Assembly (NCBI RefSeq): GCF_000621865.1
Contig: NZ_JHXE01000013.1
Coordinates: forward strand, 1 to 64,000
DNA length: 64,000 nt
Source of the DNA: Pseudobutyrivibrio sp. MD2005
GTDB taxonomy: Bacteria > Bacillota > Clostridia > Lachnospirales > Lachnospiraceae
Reading direction: 5' to 3'
Below, in pieces: positions 16,068 through 26,626 of this stretch. The notes under the pieces are model-generated. The model worked only from the letters and a program-made list of their open reading frames with translations. It was not told the DNA's origin and searched no databases. Positions within the stretch are counted from its first letter, which is position 1; every line of letters begins with the position of its first letter. Position numbers and translations under genes: made by a program.

Positions 16068-18575
16068 ATGGAATTATTAAAAGAAATACAATTAAGTGTG
16101 ATGCTGTATTTGAGCGGCGCCTGTGGAGTCTTAATGATATTCACCGCAAATACGAAGACCATGACAGCTACACGAAGAAAGGCTTTGCTATATATGCAGG
16201 CTGTATCGATGTTGTTGCTCATGTTTGATCGCTATGCGTATATTTTTAGAGGCCAAACAAGTACACTCGGCTATTGGATGGTAAGAATTAGTAATTTTGG
16301 TGTATTCTTATTTTCAATAGCTGCTACACATGCTTTTAACTTGTATTTGATAGACTTGTATAGAAAAGAAGATAAACTTAATCGCGTTCCTGTTCAGTTA
16401 AGAATAAACGAGATATTATTTACTATCGGTGTTATTCTGCTGGTAATTTCACAGTTTAATGGTTTTTACTATACATTTGATGAAATGAATAGGTACACTC
16501 GCGGAAAGGGATTTTATGTTTGCTATATCATTCCGCTTGTGATGCTTACCATTCAATTAGTATCAGTTCTAATGTATAGAAAAGTTTTATCAAAGATAGA
16601 GTTTATTCCGGTTTTCTTGTTTGCGATGGTTCCATATATTGCAACCTTGATTCAGATACATGCTTACGGACTCTCGCTTACTAATATTTCCCTTGTTGGA
16701 ATGGTTGTTCTTTTATATTTCTTTGAGATTAAAAATCTTAATGATTTGGAAGAAGCTAAGAACAAAGCAGAGGCAGCAAATACTGCAAAATCCAGATTCC
16801 TTACCAATATTTCACATGAAATTCGTACTCCTATTAATACCATAATGGGTATGAATGAAATGATTTTAAGGGAGGACGCTTCAGAGGTACCTCGTAAATA
16901 CTATGACACAATTACAGGCTATTCTAAAGATATACAGTCAGCTGCAGATTCATTACTTAGTTTAGTAAATGACATTTTGGATATATCACAAATAGAATCG
17001 GGAAATATGCATTTAGATGAGCATGCATATAATCTTAAGGACCTGCTGAAAAATATCGTAAATGCGATAAGAGTTAAGAGCGATGCCAAAGACCTGAAAT
17101 TCATAGTAAATGTAGATAAAAATTTACCAGAAAAAGTATACGGTGATACTAACAAGATAAAGCAAATTCTTAATAACATTTTGAGCAATGCTATAAAAAA
17201 TACAGAGGAAGGTGAGATAACCTTTAATGTAGAAATGCTTGAGAGAAAGCAGGAGGATTGTAAAATACGATTCACAGTTGTTGATACTGGAATCGGCATG
17301 AAGCCAGAGGAAATAGAAAAAATATTCTCCGCCTTTGAATTGCTTGATGTAGTAAAAAGCAGCAACATCCAAGGTTCAGGACTAGGCATTGATATATCTA
17401 GACACTTTGCAAAAATGCTTGGTGGTGTTTTGAAATGCTCTAGTGAATATGGCAGAGGAACTACCTTTACTTTAGAATTGAATCAAAAGGTAGTCGAGAA
17501 TACTTTGATGGGTGAGTTCGAAGAGCTTGAAAACATACCATCAAAGGGTGCCTACGTGGCAAGATTTGTTGCTCCGGATGCATCGGTACTTGTTGTTGAT
17601 GATAATCCAATGAATCTTTCTGTAATCCGTGGCTTACTGTCAGCTACAAAAATGTATATCGTAACGGCAGCTTCTGGCGAGGAATGTTTACAAAAGCTGG
17701 CTGAATCAAATTACGATATCATCCTTCTTGACCATATGATGCCAGGAATGGATGGTATAGAGACTGTTACAAAGATTAGAGAGAGCGGCAAAGATTTACC
17801 AGTCATAGCACTTACTGCAAACTATATCTCTAACGGCGAAGAATTCTATACATCAAGAGGCTTTGATGGATATCTGCCAAAACCGGTTGATGGAGAGACA
17901 CTTGAAAAAACAATTAGAAAATATCTGCCTAACAATGCTGTTATGGATGTGGATGAGGCAGATTTGCCAGTGCAGGCCATGGTGCTTCCAGATGAATATA
18001 GATGGCTGGAAGATGTTGAAGGAATTTCAACAGAGGACGGAATAGTCTACAGCGGTGGAGCTGATGGCTTTATCAATTCTCTTAAAATGTTCTTAGAGAC
18101 ATTGGATGCAAATGTTAATATTATCGACAAGGCATTCAAAGATAAAGATATTAAGTTCTATACAGTTAAGGTACATGCACTGAAAAGTTCTGCAAGAATA
18201 ATTGGTGCTATGGAATTGTCAGAGCTTGCCAGACAGTTAGAAGAAGCTGGTAAGGGTTATGATTTTGATTTTATAGTAGAAAACAACGACAAATTAATAT
18301 CAGAATACAAGGCCTTTAAGGATAAGCTGGCGGAATTGATAATAGTTGAAGACGACAGCGATAAGCCTCTTATACCTGAGGATGAATTGGAAGGAGCGCT
18401 TGAGGCTCTTAAAGAATTAGCACCACAGATGGATTATGATTCTATTGAAATGGTATTAGAACAGATTCATGAATATCAACTCCCGAAGGATGTAAGTGAT
18501 TTGATAGTCGAAATAGAAAAGGCATTAAAGACTTTCGATTGGGATAAGATGGAAGAATTATTAAACGATAAATAA
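16068..18575 (+). CDS. Hybrid histidine kinase with seven-helix membrane sensor, REC and HPt
   Basis: The 835-residue protein replaces the propeller of its neighbours with an N-terminal region of about seven membrane helices (residues 8-225). HisKA (His250 in NISHEIRTP), HATPase (LSNAIKNT, DTGIG, GSGLG), a receiver (Asp555 in LDHMMPGMDG) and HPt (His703 in HALKSSAR) follow, then the conserved C-terminal helical tail ending FDWDKMEELL. The N box has Asn where the paralogues have Tyr, and G2 has Ser for Thr; both are tolerable changes. The start lies 11 bases after the previous stop with an AGAGGA ribosome site. The membrane region resembles 7TM sensor domains; its ligand is unknown. Confidence 0.9.
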   Translation: MELLKEIQLSVMLYLSGACGVLMIFTANTKTMTATRRKALLYMQAVSMLLLMFDRYAYIFRGQTSTLGYWMVRISNFGVFLFSIAATHAFNLYLIDLYRKEDKLNRVPVQLRINEILFTIGVILLVISQFNGFYYTFDEMNRYTRGKGFYVCYIIPLVMLTIQLVSVLMYRKVLSKIEFIPVFLFAMVPYIATLIQIHAYGLSLTNISLVGMVVLLYFFEIKNLNDLEEAKNKAEAANTAKSRFLTNISHEIRTPINTIMGMNEMILREDASEVPRKYYDTITGYSKDIQSAADSLLSLVNDILDISQIESGNMHLDEHAYNLKDLLKNIVNAIRVKSDAKDLKFIVNVDKNLPEKVYGDTNKIKQILNNILSNAIKNTEEGEITFNVEMLERKQEDCKIRFTVVDTGIGMKPEEIEKIFSAFELLDVVKSSNIQGSGLGIDISRHFAKMLGGVLKCSSEYGRGTTFTLELNQKVVENTLMGEFEELENIPSKGAYVARFVAPDASVLVVDDNPMNLSVIRGLLSATKMYIVTAASGEECLQKLAESNYDIILLDHMMPGMDGIETVTKIRESGKDLPVIALTANYISNGEEFYTSRGFDGYLPKPVDGETLEKTIRKYLPNNAVMDVDEADLPVQAMVLPDEYRWLEDVEGISTEDGIVYSGGADGFINSLKMFLETLDANVNIIDKAFKDKDIKFYTVKVHALKSSARIIGAMELSELARQLEEAGKGYDFDFIVENNDKLISEYKAFKDKLAELIIVEDDSDKPLIPEDELEGALEALKELAPQMDYDSIEMVLEQIHEYQLPKDVSDLIVEIEKALKTFDWDKMEELLNDK

Positions 18576-18589
18576 TCGGAGGAGAAATA

Positions 18590-19348
18590 ATGGGACAGAA
18601 TAAAATACTTATAATTGGCGAGAAAGAATCATTTATTATAAGGGTGCTGCTGAAAAAATTGGCAGATGCGGATATAGATGCGGTATTTGTGACTCCATCC
18701 CTAAATAAAATAAATGAACAGTGGGATGACATTTCACTAATCACATTTTACATGGAAAAGGATGAGCGCCTTGAAGATGAAATCAGAACCTTCCTTGTAG
18801 ACAAGATGGAAGATGATGACAAGCGCGTAATCCTTATTGGAGAGCCAACAGATACAGAAATAGTTGCACATGGAATACCATCGATATTAATCTACTCCAT
18901 ACTACCTAGACCTCTGGATTATGATAATTTCATCGAGGTTGTCAATTCCTATGGTACTAAGGTTTCAACTGGAGAATTAAAAAAGAGTATTCTGGTTGTA
19001 GACGATGATCCAAACTACATGAATCTGGTACGTGAATGGCTTAAGGATACATATAAAGTATCTATGGCTACATCTGGCCTTAGAGCTATAAAGTGGCTGG
19101 GAGCTAATAAAGTAGATTTGATTCTACTTGACTATGAAATGCCAATAACAGATGGCCCACAGGTTCTTGAAATGCTTAGAGCGGATCCTGATACAAGGGA
19201 CATTCCGGTTATGTTTTTAACTGGTAGAGATGATAAAGAAAGCGTTATGTCTGTTATGGCTCTAAAGCCAGAAGGCTATTTCTTAAAGACTATAGGAAAA
19301 GAAGAATTACTTAACAAACTAAAAGTCTATTTTGTAACTAAAGAATAA
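18590..19348 (+). CDS. Double-receiver response regulator without output domain
   Basis: The 252-residue protein has two receiver-like halves. Residues about 130-252 form a canonical receiver: ILVVDDDP acidic pocket, phospho-acceptor Asp181 in LLDYEMP, FLTG and the LKT lysine. Residues about 1-120 look like a decayed receiver, with ILIIGEKE where the acidic pair should be and no clear acceptor Asp. No DNA-binding or enzymatic output domain follows, so it probably passes phosphate to, or binds, the kinases around it. It sits 14 bases after one hybrid kinase and 17 before the next, inside the same operon. Confidence 0.88.
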   Translation: MGQNKILIIGEKESFIIRVLLKKLADADIDAVFVTPSLNKINEQWDDISLITFYMEKDERLEDEIRTFLVDKMEDDDKRVILIGEPTDTEIVAHGIPSILIYSILPRPLDYDNFIEVVNSYGTKVSTGELKKSILVVDDDPNYMNLVREWLKDTYKVSMATSGLRAIKWLGANKVDLILLDYEMPITDGPQVLEMLRADPDTRDIPVMFLTGRDDKESVMSVMALKPEGYFLKTIGKEELLNKLKVYFVTKE

Positions 19349-19365
19349 AAAAGAATAGGGCTAAT

Positions 19366-22300
19366 ATGAATAAGATGATGCGTAAACTATCGGTTTTTGC
19401 TGCATTGCTTGGCTTGACTGTTTTGGGAATTACTACTTCTGTGAATGCAAAAGAAACTGATTCTGAGAACAACAAAGTTCAGATTGGTGGTGGATATGCA
19501 GCCACTGGGCAATTAGACCAAATGGGATATTATGCGCAAATTTACGACGCTACCAATGGGCTGCCTACATCTGAAGCTAATTATGTTATGTCCAGCGATG
19601 ATGGCTTTATCTGGATTTGTGGCTATAGTGGTGTCATAAGATATGATGGCAAATCATTTGTACGTTTTACTGAGCCAGAAGGATTGACCAGTGGTCGAGC
19701 TTTATTCGAGGATTCCAGCCATAGAATATGGATAGGAACTAATGATAATGGCGTAATATATTTCGATAGTAATCGCACACCTCATCATATTACAACGGAA
19801 GATGGCTTGGCGTCTTCATCAATCAGAACATTCGCTGAGGATAGTGATGGCTGTGTATTTATCGGCACTACTGAGGGAATCAATTATGTTGATGCAGACG
19901 GAAACATAGAGCGATTAAATGATGAGCATCTCAATAATAAAAGAATCTTAAGAATGGATGCTGCAAAAGATGGAACTATTTATGGTTACACAAAAGCAGG
20001 AGACATTTTTTCATTAAAAGAAGGGGAAGTGCTGTCTTTTTATAAGGCAGGAGAATTGGGTAATAAGAACATCACCAATATTTATGCTGACCCTTCTGAT
20101 TCAAGCAAAGTCTATATTGGAACAAAATCTGACAAATTATATCATGGCAAGTATGGCGAAAAACTAAATCAGATGGACGAAATAGAGGTTGCGCCACTTG
20201 ATAATATCAAGTGGATTGAATTTGCCTGTGAAAGAATCTGGGTAGCCTCTGAGAGTAAATTCGGATACCTTGATGAAAATGAAGAATACCATGTTATCAA
20301 TGATATGCCTATTTCAGGAGGAATCGAAATGCTCACCTCCGATTATCAAGGAAATATCTGGATTGCTTCATCCCTTCAGGGCGTGATGAAACTGGTTGGC
20401 AATAATTTTTCTAACATTACAGTTAAAGCCGGGTTAGATAAAGAGATTGTAAACTCAACATGCCTATTAAATGGCGATCTTTACATAGCAACTAATGATG
20501 GTCTTAGAATTTTAAAAGACCTTGAAACTCCAATTGAAAACGAGTTGACAGATTATATGGAAGGCTCAAGAATTCGTTGCGTAAATAAGGATGAAGCTGG
20601 CAATATTTGGCTGGCATCATTTGCAAATGAACGAGGACTTGTCTGTCAGAAGGCTGATGGCACTATTATTAGCTACACTACAGAAAATGGAATGCCAAGT
20701 AATGAGGTGCGCTGCGTTCTGCCTTCTGAAGACGGAAAAACACTGGCAGCGACTAATGGCGGCCTTGCCATTGTTAAGGACGATAAGATTGTAGATGTTT
20801 TAGATAGAGAAGATGGAATAAATAATACTGTATTTCTCGACGTTGAGAATGGCAGAAACGGTGAAATATATATAGCAACCGATGGCTCTGGTATATATGT
20901 TTACAAAGACGGAAAGGTTGAAACCCTCTCCCTTAAAGATGGCCTGACAAGTGATGTTATCAATAGAGTTAAATGGGATGAGAAAAGACAGATTTATTGG
21001 ATTGTTACATCAAATTCAATCGAGTATATGAAAGATGGAGTGATTACTTGTGTTAAGTCATTCCCATATAACAATAACGATAATATCTATTTTGATGATA
21101 ACGACGGATTATGGATACTTGCATCTGACGGAATCTATCAGGTTGACGCTAAAGAAATGCTTGAGGACAATGTTCAAAATTATTGTCATTATTCGATTGC
21201 AAATGGACTTAGCAGTTTGCCAATCATGATGGAGTATAGTGATATGGATGAAGATGGCACACTATACATGTCTAGTATGGATGGAGTGTGCGCTGTCAAC
21301 ATTAACAATTATTACAGTAAGGATGTGTGGATAAAGACTGCGGTAACTAATATATATGTTGATAATGAAATCTTAAGTCCTGATGAGAATGGAGTTTACA
21401 CTATACCTGCTACGAGCGGACGTATACAAATCGTTCCTGCGATTTTAGATTATTCCTTAAACAACCCAATGATAAAGGTTTATCTTGAGGGAACCACTGA
21501 TTTGGGAGTGACAGATTACAGAGAAAAAATTACAGCTTTAGAGTTTACAGGATTAAGATATGGCAATTACACCCTTCATATACAGGTCCTTGAAAATGGT
21601 ACACAAAATGTGCTGTATGATACTCAGTTCAAGATAATAAAAGAGCCAAGATTCTTTGAGCGAACTATCGTAAGAGTTTTCATGGTGCTTTTGGGAGCAG
21701 CTATGACTGCTTTTGTGGTTTGGTGGATTATGACGCAGACAGTCATTAGAAAGCAATATGTTGAAATCCAGCAGGCAAAGGATGAAGCGGAGCGTGCTAA
21801 TTCTGCTAAATCCAGATTTTTAGCAAATATGTCTCATGAAATCCGTACTCCTATTAATACCATTATGGGTATGGATGAAATCATTTTGAGAGAGAAGCCT
21901 GATGGGGTTCCAAAACCATATTTGATGACAGTTATCAACAGCGCTATGGATATAAGAACTGCATCTGAATCATTGCTAAGCTTAATTAATGAAATCCTTG
22001 ATATATCAAAAATAGAATCAGGCAAAATGCATCTTGTGGAGCAGGAATATAAGCCTGAGGACCAGCTTCGTACAATAATCACAATGATAAGAGGCAGAAG
22101 TGAAGAAAAGGATCTTTACTTTAAAGTAAAGGTAGATGAGACTCTTCCGAAAGTATTATATGGTGATGCTGGAAAGATCAAGCAGATAATACTAAATCTG
22201 CTTACAAACGCTGTTAAATACACTGAGTCAGGTGGATTTGAATTAAATGTGCAGGTTGTTAATCGTACAGAAGGAACTTGCGATGTCAGAGTATCTGTAA

Positions 22301-23598
22301 AGGATACAGGTATTGGTGTCAAAGAGGAGGATCTTGATAAATTATTTACAGCCTATGAACGTCTTGATGAGGAACGAAACAGTGCAATTCAGGGAACAGG
22401 TCTAGGCCTTGATATTTCCCGCAGATTTAGTGAACTCATGGGTGGAAACCTTTGGTGTGAAAGTGTATATGGCGAAGGCTCAGAATTCATATTTACATTT
22501 ACACAGAATATTGTAGACGGTACTGAGATAGGCCACTTTAAGGAAAGAGAGGAAAGTGCTATTGATGGCTTCTACGCACCAAAATTTATTGCACCGGATG
22601 GGCATGTTTTAATTGTAGATGATACCCAGATGAATCTTAATGTGTTTACAGCACTGTTAAAGCCAACCCAGATAGATATCACTACAGCTACAAGCGGCGA
22701 AGAGTGTCTTGAAAAGGTGAAAAACTTTAAATATCATGTTGTACTTCTTGATCATTTGATGCCTGGTATGGATGGTATAGAAACACTTGAAAAGCTTAGA
22801 GAAATAGATCCAGATGTACCTGTTTATGCACTTACTGCAAATACATCTGAAGGTGCAGCAGATTATTATCGTTCTAAGGGATTTAATGGATATCTTTCAA
22901 AGCCTATTGATTCTAAGGCTATGGAAGAAACATTAATGAAGCATTTATCAGATGTAATCAAGGAGCGGCCAGCCGAAGAAATTGCGTCTAACGAGCCTAC
23001 TGAGTTGCCTGATGATATGCTGTGGCTAAAAGAAATAGAGGGAATTGATACTGTGGAAGGAGCAAAAAATTCTGGAGGTATTCCAGTTTATGTTCACAGT
23101 ATACGAGACTTCTACGAAACTATAGATTTGAACGCCAAAGCTATCAGGGAAGCCTTTGATAAACAGGATTACAAGCTCTACACAGTAAAAGTCCATGCAT
23201 TAAAGACATCTGCCAGAATAGTGGGTGCACTGGATTTATCCGCTATGGCAGAGCGTTTGGAAGAGGCGGGCAAGAATAGAGAAATAGATTTTATAAATGA
23301 TAATACTCAAGAGCTGCTAGAGGATTATTTGGAATTTAAAACCAAACTGGCAAAGCTTGCTGAAGACGATAGTAAAGCAGATGATAGCAACAAAACTGAA
23401 ATCGATATTCAGGAATTACAAAGTGCTTATGATGCACTTAAAGAACTGGTAGACCAAATGGACTACGATGGAGTAGAAATGGTTATTGAGCAGGTGAAGG
23501 AATACAAGTTGCCAGATGAGGATGCCAAAAAAATTGCAGAATTATCAAGGCTACTAAAGCTGTTTGATTGGGATGCAATGGAAGAGGTGTTGGGTTAA
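19366..23598 (+). CDS. Hybrid histidine kinase with propeller sensor, REC and HPt
   Basis: The 1410-residue protein matches the kinase at 12007 domain for domain. It has a signal peptide (about 1-28), propeller repeats (about 55-680), a Y_Y_Y-like domain, a membrane helix near 770-790, HisKA (His824), HATPase ([18 protein letters not shown]), a receiver (Asp1129 in [10 protein letters not shown]), and HPt (His1277 in HALKTSAR). It ends with the helical tail [11 protein letters not shown] shared with the kinases at 5008 and 16068. The two propeller kinases look like an internal duplication within the operon, with the smaller kinase and double receiver between them. It is the last gene of the run, and 143 bases with two repeat operators follow. 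Confidence 0.92.
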   Translation: MNKMMRKLSVFAALLGLTVLGITTSVNAKETDSENNKVQIGGGYAATGQLDQMGYYAQIYDATNGLPTSEANYVMSSDDGFIWICGYSGVIRYDGKSFVRFTEPEGLTSGRALFEDSSHRIWIGTNDNGVIYFDSNRTPHHITTEDGLASSSIRTFAEDSDGCVFIGTTEGINYVDADGNIERLNDEHLNNKRILRMDAAKDGTIYGYTKAGDIFSLKEGEVLSFYKAGELGNKNITNIYADPSDSSKVYIGTKSDKLYHGKYGEKLNQMDEIEVAPLDNIKWIEFACERIWVASESKFGYLDENEEYHVINDMPISGGIEMLTSDYQGNIWIASSLQGVMKLVGNNFSNITVKAGLDKEIVNSTCLLNGDLYIATNDGLRILKDLETPIENELTDYMEGSRIRCVNKDEAGNIWLASFANERGLVCQKADGTIISYTTENGMPSNEVRCVLPSEDGKTLAATNGGLAIVKDDKIVDVLDREDGINNTVFLDVENGRNGEIYIATDGSGIYVYKDGKVETLSLKDGLTSDVINRVKWDEKRQIYWIVTSNSIEYMKDGVITCVKSFPYNNNDNIYFDDNDGLWILASDGIYQVDAKEMLEDNVQNYCHYSIANGLSSLPIMMEYSDMDEDGTLYMSSMDGVCAVNINNYYSKDVWIKTAVTNIYVDNEILSPDENGVYTIPATSGRIQIVPAILDYSLNNPMIKVYLEGTTDLGVTDYREKITALEFTGLRYGNYTLHIQVLENGTQNVLYDTQFKIIKEPRFFERTIVRVFMVLLGAAMTAFVVWWIMTQTVIRKQYVEIQQAKDEAERANSAKSRFLANMSHEIRTPINTIMGMDEIILREKPDGVPKPYLMTVINSAMDIRTASESLLSLINEILDISKIESGKMHLVEQEYKPEDQLRTIITMIRGRSEEKDLYFKVKVDETLPKVLYGDAGKIKQIILNLLTNAVKYTESGGFELNVQVVNRTEGTCDVRVSVKDTGIGVKEEDLDKLFTAYERLDEERNSAIQGTGLGLDISRRFSELMGGNLWCESVYGEGSEFIFTFTQNIVDGTEIGHFKEREESAIDGFYAPKFIAPDGHVLIVDDTQMNLNVFTALLKPTQIDITTATSGEECLEKVKNFKYHVVLLDHLMPGMDGIETLEKLREIDPDVPVYALTANTSEGAADYYRSKGFNGYLSKPIDSKAMEETLMKHLSDVIKERPAEEIASNEPTELPDDMLWLKEIEGIDTVEGAKNSGGIPVYVHSIRDFYETIDLNAKAIREAFDKQDYKLYTVKVHALKTSARIVGALDLSAMAERLEEAGKNREIDFINDNTQELLEDYLEFKTKLAKLAEDDSKADDSNKTEIDIQELQSAYDALKELVDQMDYDGVEMVIEQVKEYKLPDEDAKKIAELSRLLKLFDWDAMEEVLG

Positions 23599-23604
23599 TT
23601 TATC

Positions 23605-23654
23605 TGTGAAATTACTGTGATAAAAGGAGTTGCCTAAGGATAATCAGATATAAT
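23605..23654 (+). promoter_or_regulatory. Site B: 11-bp direct repeat operator with -10 box
   Basis: TGTGA at 23605-23609 and 23616-23620 (11-bp period) is followed 28 bases later by a consensus TATAAT at 23649-23654. It lies just after the kinase stop and upstream of site C, so two repeat operators control the first peptide gene. Confidence 0.7.
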
Positions 23655-23678
23655 AAAAATATTCTTATACATGAATGG

Positions 23679-23715
23679 TGTGACATTACTGTGACAAGTA
23701 GGATGCTATCATAAT
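23679..23715 (+). promoter_or_regulatory. Site C: 11-bp direct repeat operator before the first peptide gene
   Basis: TGTGAC at 23679 and 23690 has the 11-bp period. Here the likely -10 is closer (TATCAT at 23707 or CATAAT at 23710), 12-15 bases after the second TGTGA. The layout resembles sites D and E, which also precede very small ORFs. Confidence 0.6.
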
Positions 23716-23741
23716 AAAAAAGAAACAAGGAGGTATTTCAT

Positions 23742-23981
23742 ATGGAGCTTAAATTAAACGATTTAGAAAATGTAGTAGGCGGTATTAGCATAGATGAGGG
23801 GGACGTAACAGCATACTGTCAGAAGTGCGGTGCTAAGTTAAAGTACAAAAGCCAGAAAAGAGAAGAAGGCGGCAACACAGGTGTGTTTGTATGTGAAAAT
23901 ACAAATTACAAAAATACAGGAAGGCCTTGCCCTAATTTTGGTTTAGTTAAAAGTAACAACGAGGTTAATTTCATGGCGTAA
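23742..23981 (+). CDS. Double-glycine leader peptide with paired-cysteine core (secreted peptide precursor)
   Basis: The 79-residue precursor begins MELKLNDLENVVGG, a typical double-glycine leader with the L..L..V.GG pattern recognised by C39 peptidases. Cleavage would free a core of about 65 residues. The core holds CQKC, then CENTN, then RPC, so it has four cysteines that could bind zinc or form disulfides. An AAGGAGG ribosome site lies about 8 bases before the ATG. The next genes encode a membrane-fusion protein and a C39-peptidase ABC transporter, which argues that this is their substrate. Whether it is a bacteriocin or a signal cannot be told. I do not recognise the core as a known bacteriocin class. 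Confidence 0.8.
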   Translation: MELKLNDLENVVGGISIDEGDVTAYCQKCGAKLKYKSQKREEGGNTGVFVCENTNYKNTGRPCPNFGLVKSNNEVNFMA

Positions 23982-24011
23982 TAGCTAAATGAAAGACTAA
24001 TTGGGGGAGAC

Positions 24012-24434
24012 ATGGAAAACAGAATATTTAGAAAAAAAACACTTGAAAGAATATCATCTCCAGAACAATTAACTGACTATCTTAGGGTTACTGCCCCAGG
24101 TGTGTGGGTAATACTAACGATAGTGGTATTACTTTTTGTTGGCTTTTTTGCATGGACTGCAGTGGGTACCATAACAACTTATGTTGATGGGAAAGCAGTA
24201 GTGACTGGTGGCACGGCTGATATTGTTATCACCGGGACAGAAGAAAATAGTACTATTAACACCGGAATGACTGCTCATATTGCTTCTACGGATTATGTTA
24301 TTTCTTCTGTAGATACAGATGAATATGGCAGGGCGGTTGCACATACAAAAGTAGATTTGGCAGATGGAACATATGATGCCAGAGTTATAGTAGAACAGAT
24401 ACACCCAATTAAGCTTTTGACAGAAGGCAGGTGA
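24012..24434 (+). CDS. Miniature NHLM-type membrane-fusion (HlyD-like) protein
   Basis: The 140-residue protein starts with a short cytoplasmic segment containing SPEQLTDYLRVTAP, then one membrane helix (about residues 32-55). A short beta-rich outer part follows and ends with VEQIHPIKLL. The start and end match those of NHLM bacteriocin-system secretion proteins, but the usual middle, with its long coiled-coil hairpin and lipoyl halves, is missing; relatives are around 250-400 residues. It stops 4 bases before the C39 transporter gene, so the two are probably made together. It may be a shortened adaptor suited to a Gram-positive envelope. A regulatory membrane protein is the alternative. Confidence 0.7.
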   Translation: MENRIFRKKTLERISSPEQLTDYLRVTAPGVWVILTIVVLLFVGFFAWTAVGTITTYVDGKAVVTGGTADIVITGTEENSTINTGMTAHIASTDYVISSVDTDEYGRAVAHTKVDLADGTYDARVIVEQIHPIKLLTEGR

Positions 24435-24438
24435 ATGA

Positions 24439-26619
24439 ATGGACAGACAGAAGGTTCCACCTACGCTTACAAAAGGTGTTGCAAAGGTACCTGTTATATT
24501 ACAGCTTGAGGCACTAGAGTGCGGTGCTGCATGCCTCGCTATGATTATGGCTTATTATCGCAAATGGATACCACTGGAGCAGGTAAGACTTGACTGTGGT
24601 GTATCCCGTGATGGTTCAAAGGCCAAGAATATTTATAAGGCAGCCCAATCTTACGGATTTGAAGTAAGTGCCTTTAGATTAAGCCCTGAGGAGCTTAAGA
24701 AGAATGGAAAGTTTCCGTGTATCATACACTGGAACATGAACCACTTTGTGGTTTTGAATGGTTTTAAAGGTAATAAAGCATATATTAATGACCCAGCTAA
24801 AGGTTTAGTGACCGTTAGCTGGGATATTTTCGATGAATCCTTTACTGGAGTTGTGCTTTGTCTTACTCCATCAGATTCCTTTGTTATGGAGGGCAAACAG
24901 AAAAGCATAATTGATTTTGCGAAAAAGAGAATGATGGGCACAGGTGGAATGGTTGTGTTTGTAATCATTACTACAGCCCTTGTATATATGTTTGGTGTGT
25001 TTGATTCTGTCACATCCAAAATCTTTATTGATAGATTGCTGTCTGGAACGAATCGCAATTGGATATATCCATTTATTCTAATAATGGTAATGATTGCAGT
25101 GCTGCAATTGGTTGTTGAATGGATTAAAGCTATTTATTCATATAAGATTAACGGAAAAATGGCAGCCCTTGGCAATTGCTCGTATATGTGGAAGGTGTTA
25201 AGTCTCCCAATGGAGTTTTTCTCACAACGTTTTGCTGGGGATATCCAAGGTAGATTACATCTTAATGCATCAATTGCAGGAACTTTGGTAAATACATTTG
25301 CCCCTATAGTAATCAATTCAGTGATGATGATTGTATATTTGGCATTAATGTTGGAACAAAGTCCTCTGCTTACTCTTATTGGTGTTAGTACACTGGTAAT
25401 CAATGCTTTCATAGCCAGAATTATTTCTCAAAAGCGAGTAAATATTTCCAGAGTTCAACTGCGAGATATGGGAAAGCTGGAATCCACCACTGCAAGCGGA
25501 ATTGAGATGATTGAAACAATAAAATCCAGTGGCGCAGAAAATGGATTTTTTGAGAAGTGGGCAGGATATCAGGCATCTGCCAATGCTCAGTCCGTAAAGG
25601 CGGTAAAGACGGATCAGTTTTGGGGAATGCTTCCGGTATTTTTTGACATACTGGCCAACTATATCGTTTTGATACTTGGCGTATATCTTGTAATGGAAGG
25701 TAAATTTAGCTTAGGTGCTGTTTTTATGTTCCAGGGTTTGCTTGCGTCATTCACTAGTCCAGCTACTTTACTTATAAATGCGGGCCAGACAATTCAGGAA
25801 ATGCGTACAAATATGGAACGTGTTGAAGATGTTATGACCTATCCTAATGATATAGCTCTTAAAAGTAGTGTAGATAACTCTACGGAGCATTTATCAAAGC
25901 TAAGAGGAAAAGTAGAAATTAAAAATTTGACCTTTGGATATTCAAGGTTAGAAGAACCATTAATAAAAGATTTTTCTTTATCCATTGAACCTGGTGAAAG
26001 AGTAGCTATTGTAGGAGCTTCTGGATGTGGCAAATCCACATTGTCTAAGCTGATATCTGGCCTATACCAACCATGGAGTGGCGAGATTTTATTTGATGGA
26101 AAACTCAGGTCCCAATACCCTAGAGAGGTTATGACTGGCTCTATAGCCGTGGTTGATCAGGATATCATTTTATTTGAGGATACAATTTCAAATAATATCC
26201 GTATGTGGGATGAATCCATCAAACCATTTGAGGTGATTCTAGCAGCTCGTGATGCACAGATACATGATGATATTTTGCGCATGCCAGGAGGATACAATCA
26301 TAAGATTACTTCTGGAGGAAGAGATTTATCTGGCGGTCAAAGACAGAGAATGGAAATTGCAAGAGTGCTGGCTCAGGACCCGATTATTATTATTTTGGAT
26401 GAGGCAACAAGCGCACTTGATGCAAAGACCGAATATGAGGTAGTTAAATCTATTAAGGAGAGAGGTATTACTTGCATAGTAATAGCTCACCGTTTATCTA
26501 CAATACGTGATTGCGATAAAATCATTGTTTTGGAACATGGTGATATCGTAGAAAAGGGAACACATGAGGAACTAATTAAGGCTAATTGTACCTATGCAAA
26601 TCTTATAGCAAACGAGTGA
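24439..26619 (+). CDS. NHLM-type peptide ABC transporter with C39 peptidase domain
   Basis: The 726-residue protein fuses three modules: a C39 peptidase (about 15-135), a membrane domain of about six helices (about 165-455) and an ABC ATPase (about 490-726). The peptidase keeps its active site: Gln22, Cys28 in ECGAAC, His102 in NHFV and Asp118 in NDPAKG. The ATPase has GASGCGKST, the LSGGQRQR signature and ILDEATS. Such proteins cut the leader after a double glycine and export the core. The adjacent double-glycine peptides at 23742 and 28885 are obvious substrates. The gene is 7 bases ahead of a second transporter, as in NHLM loci. Confidence 0.93.
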   Translation: MDRQKVPPTLTKGVAKVPVILQLEALECGAACLAMIMAYYRKWIPLEQVRLDCGVSRDGSKAKNIYKAAQSYGFEVSAFRLSPEELKKNGKFPCIIHWNMNHFVVLNGFKGNKAYINDPAKGLVTVSWDIFDESFTGVVLCLTPSDSFVMEGKQKSIIDFAKKRMMGTGGMVVFVIITTALVYMFGVFDSVTSKIFIDRLLSGTNRNWIYPFILIMVMIAVLQLVVEWIKAIYSYKINGKMAALGNCSYMWKVLSLPMEFFSQRFAGDIQGRLHLNASIAGTLVNTFAPIVINSVMMIVYLALMLEQSPLLTLIGVSTLVINAFIARIISQKRVNISRVQLRDMGKLESTTASGIEMIETIKSSGAENGFFEKWAGYQASANAQSVKAVKTDQFWGMLPVFFDILANYIVLILGVYLVMEGKFSLGAVFMFQGLLASFTSPATLLINAGQTIQEMRTNMERVEDVMTYPNDIALKSSVDNSTEHLSKLRGKVEIKNLTFGYSRLEEPLIKDFSLSIEPGERVAIVGASGCGKSTLSKLISGLYQPWSGEILFDGKLRSQYPREVMTGSIAVVDQDIILFEDTISNNIRMWDESIKPFEVILAARDAQIHDDILRMPGGYNHKITSGGRDLSGGQRQRMEIARVLAQDPIIIILDEATSALDAKTEYEVVKSIKERGITCIVIAHRLSTIRDCDKIIVLEHGDIVEKGTHEELIKANCTYANLIANE

Positions 26620-26626
26620 GGACTAT

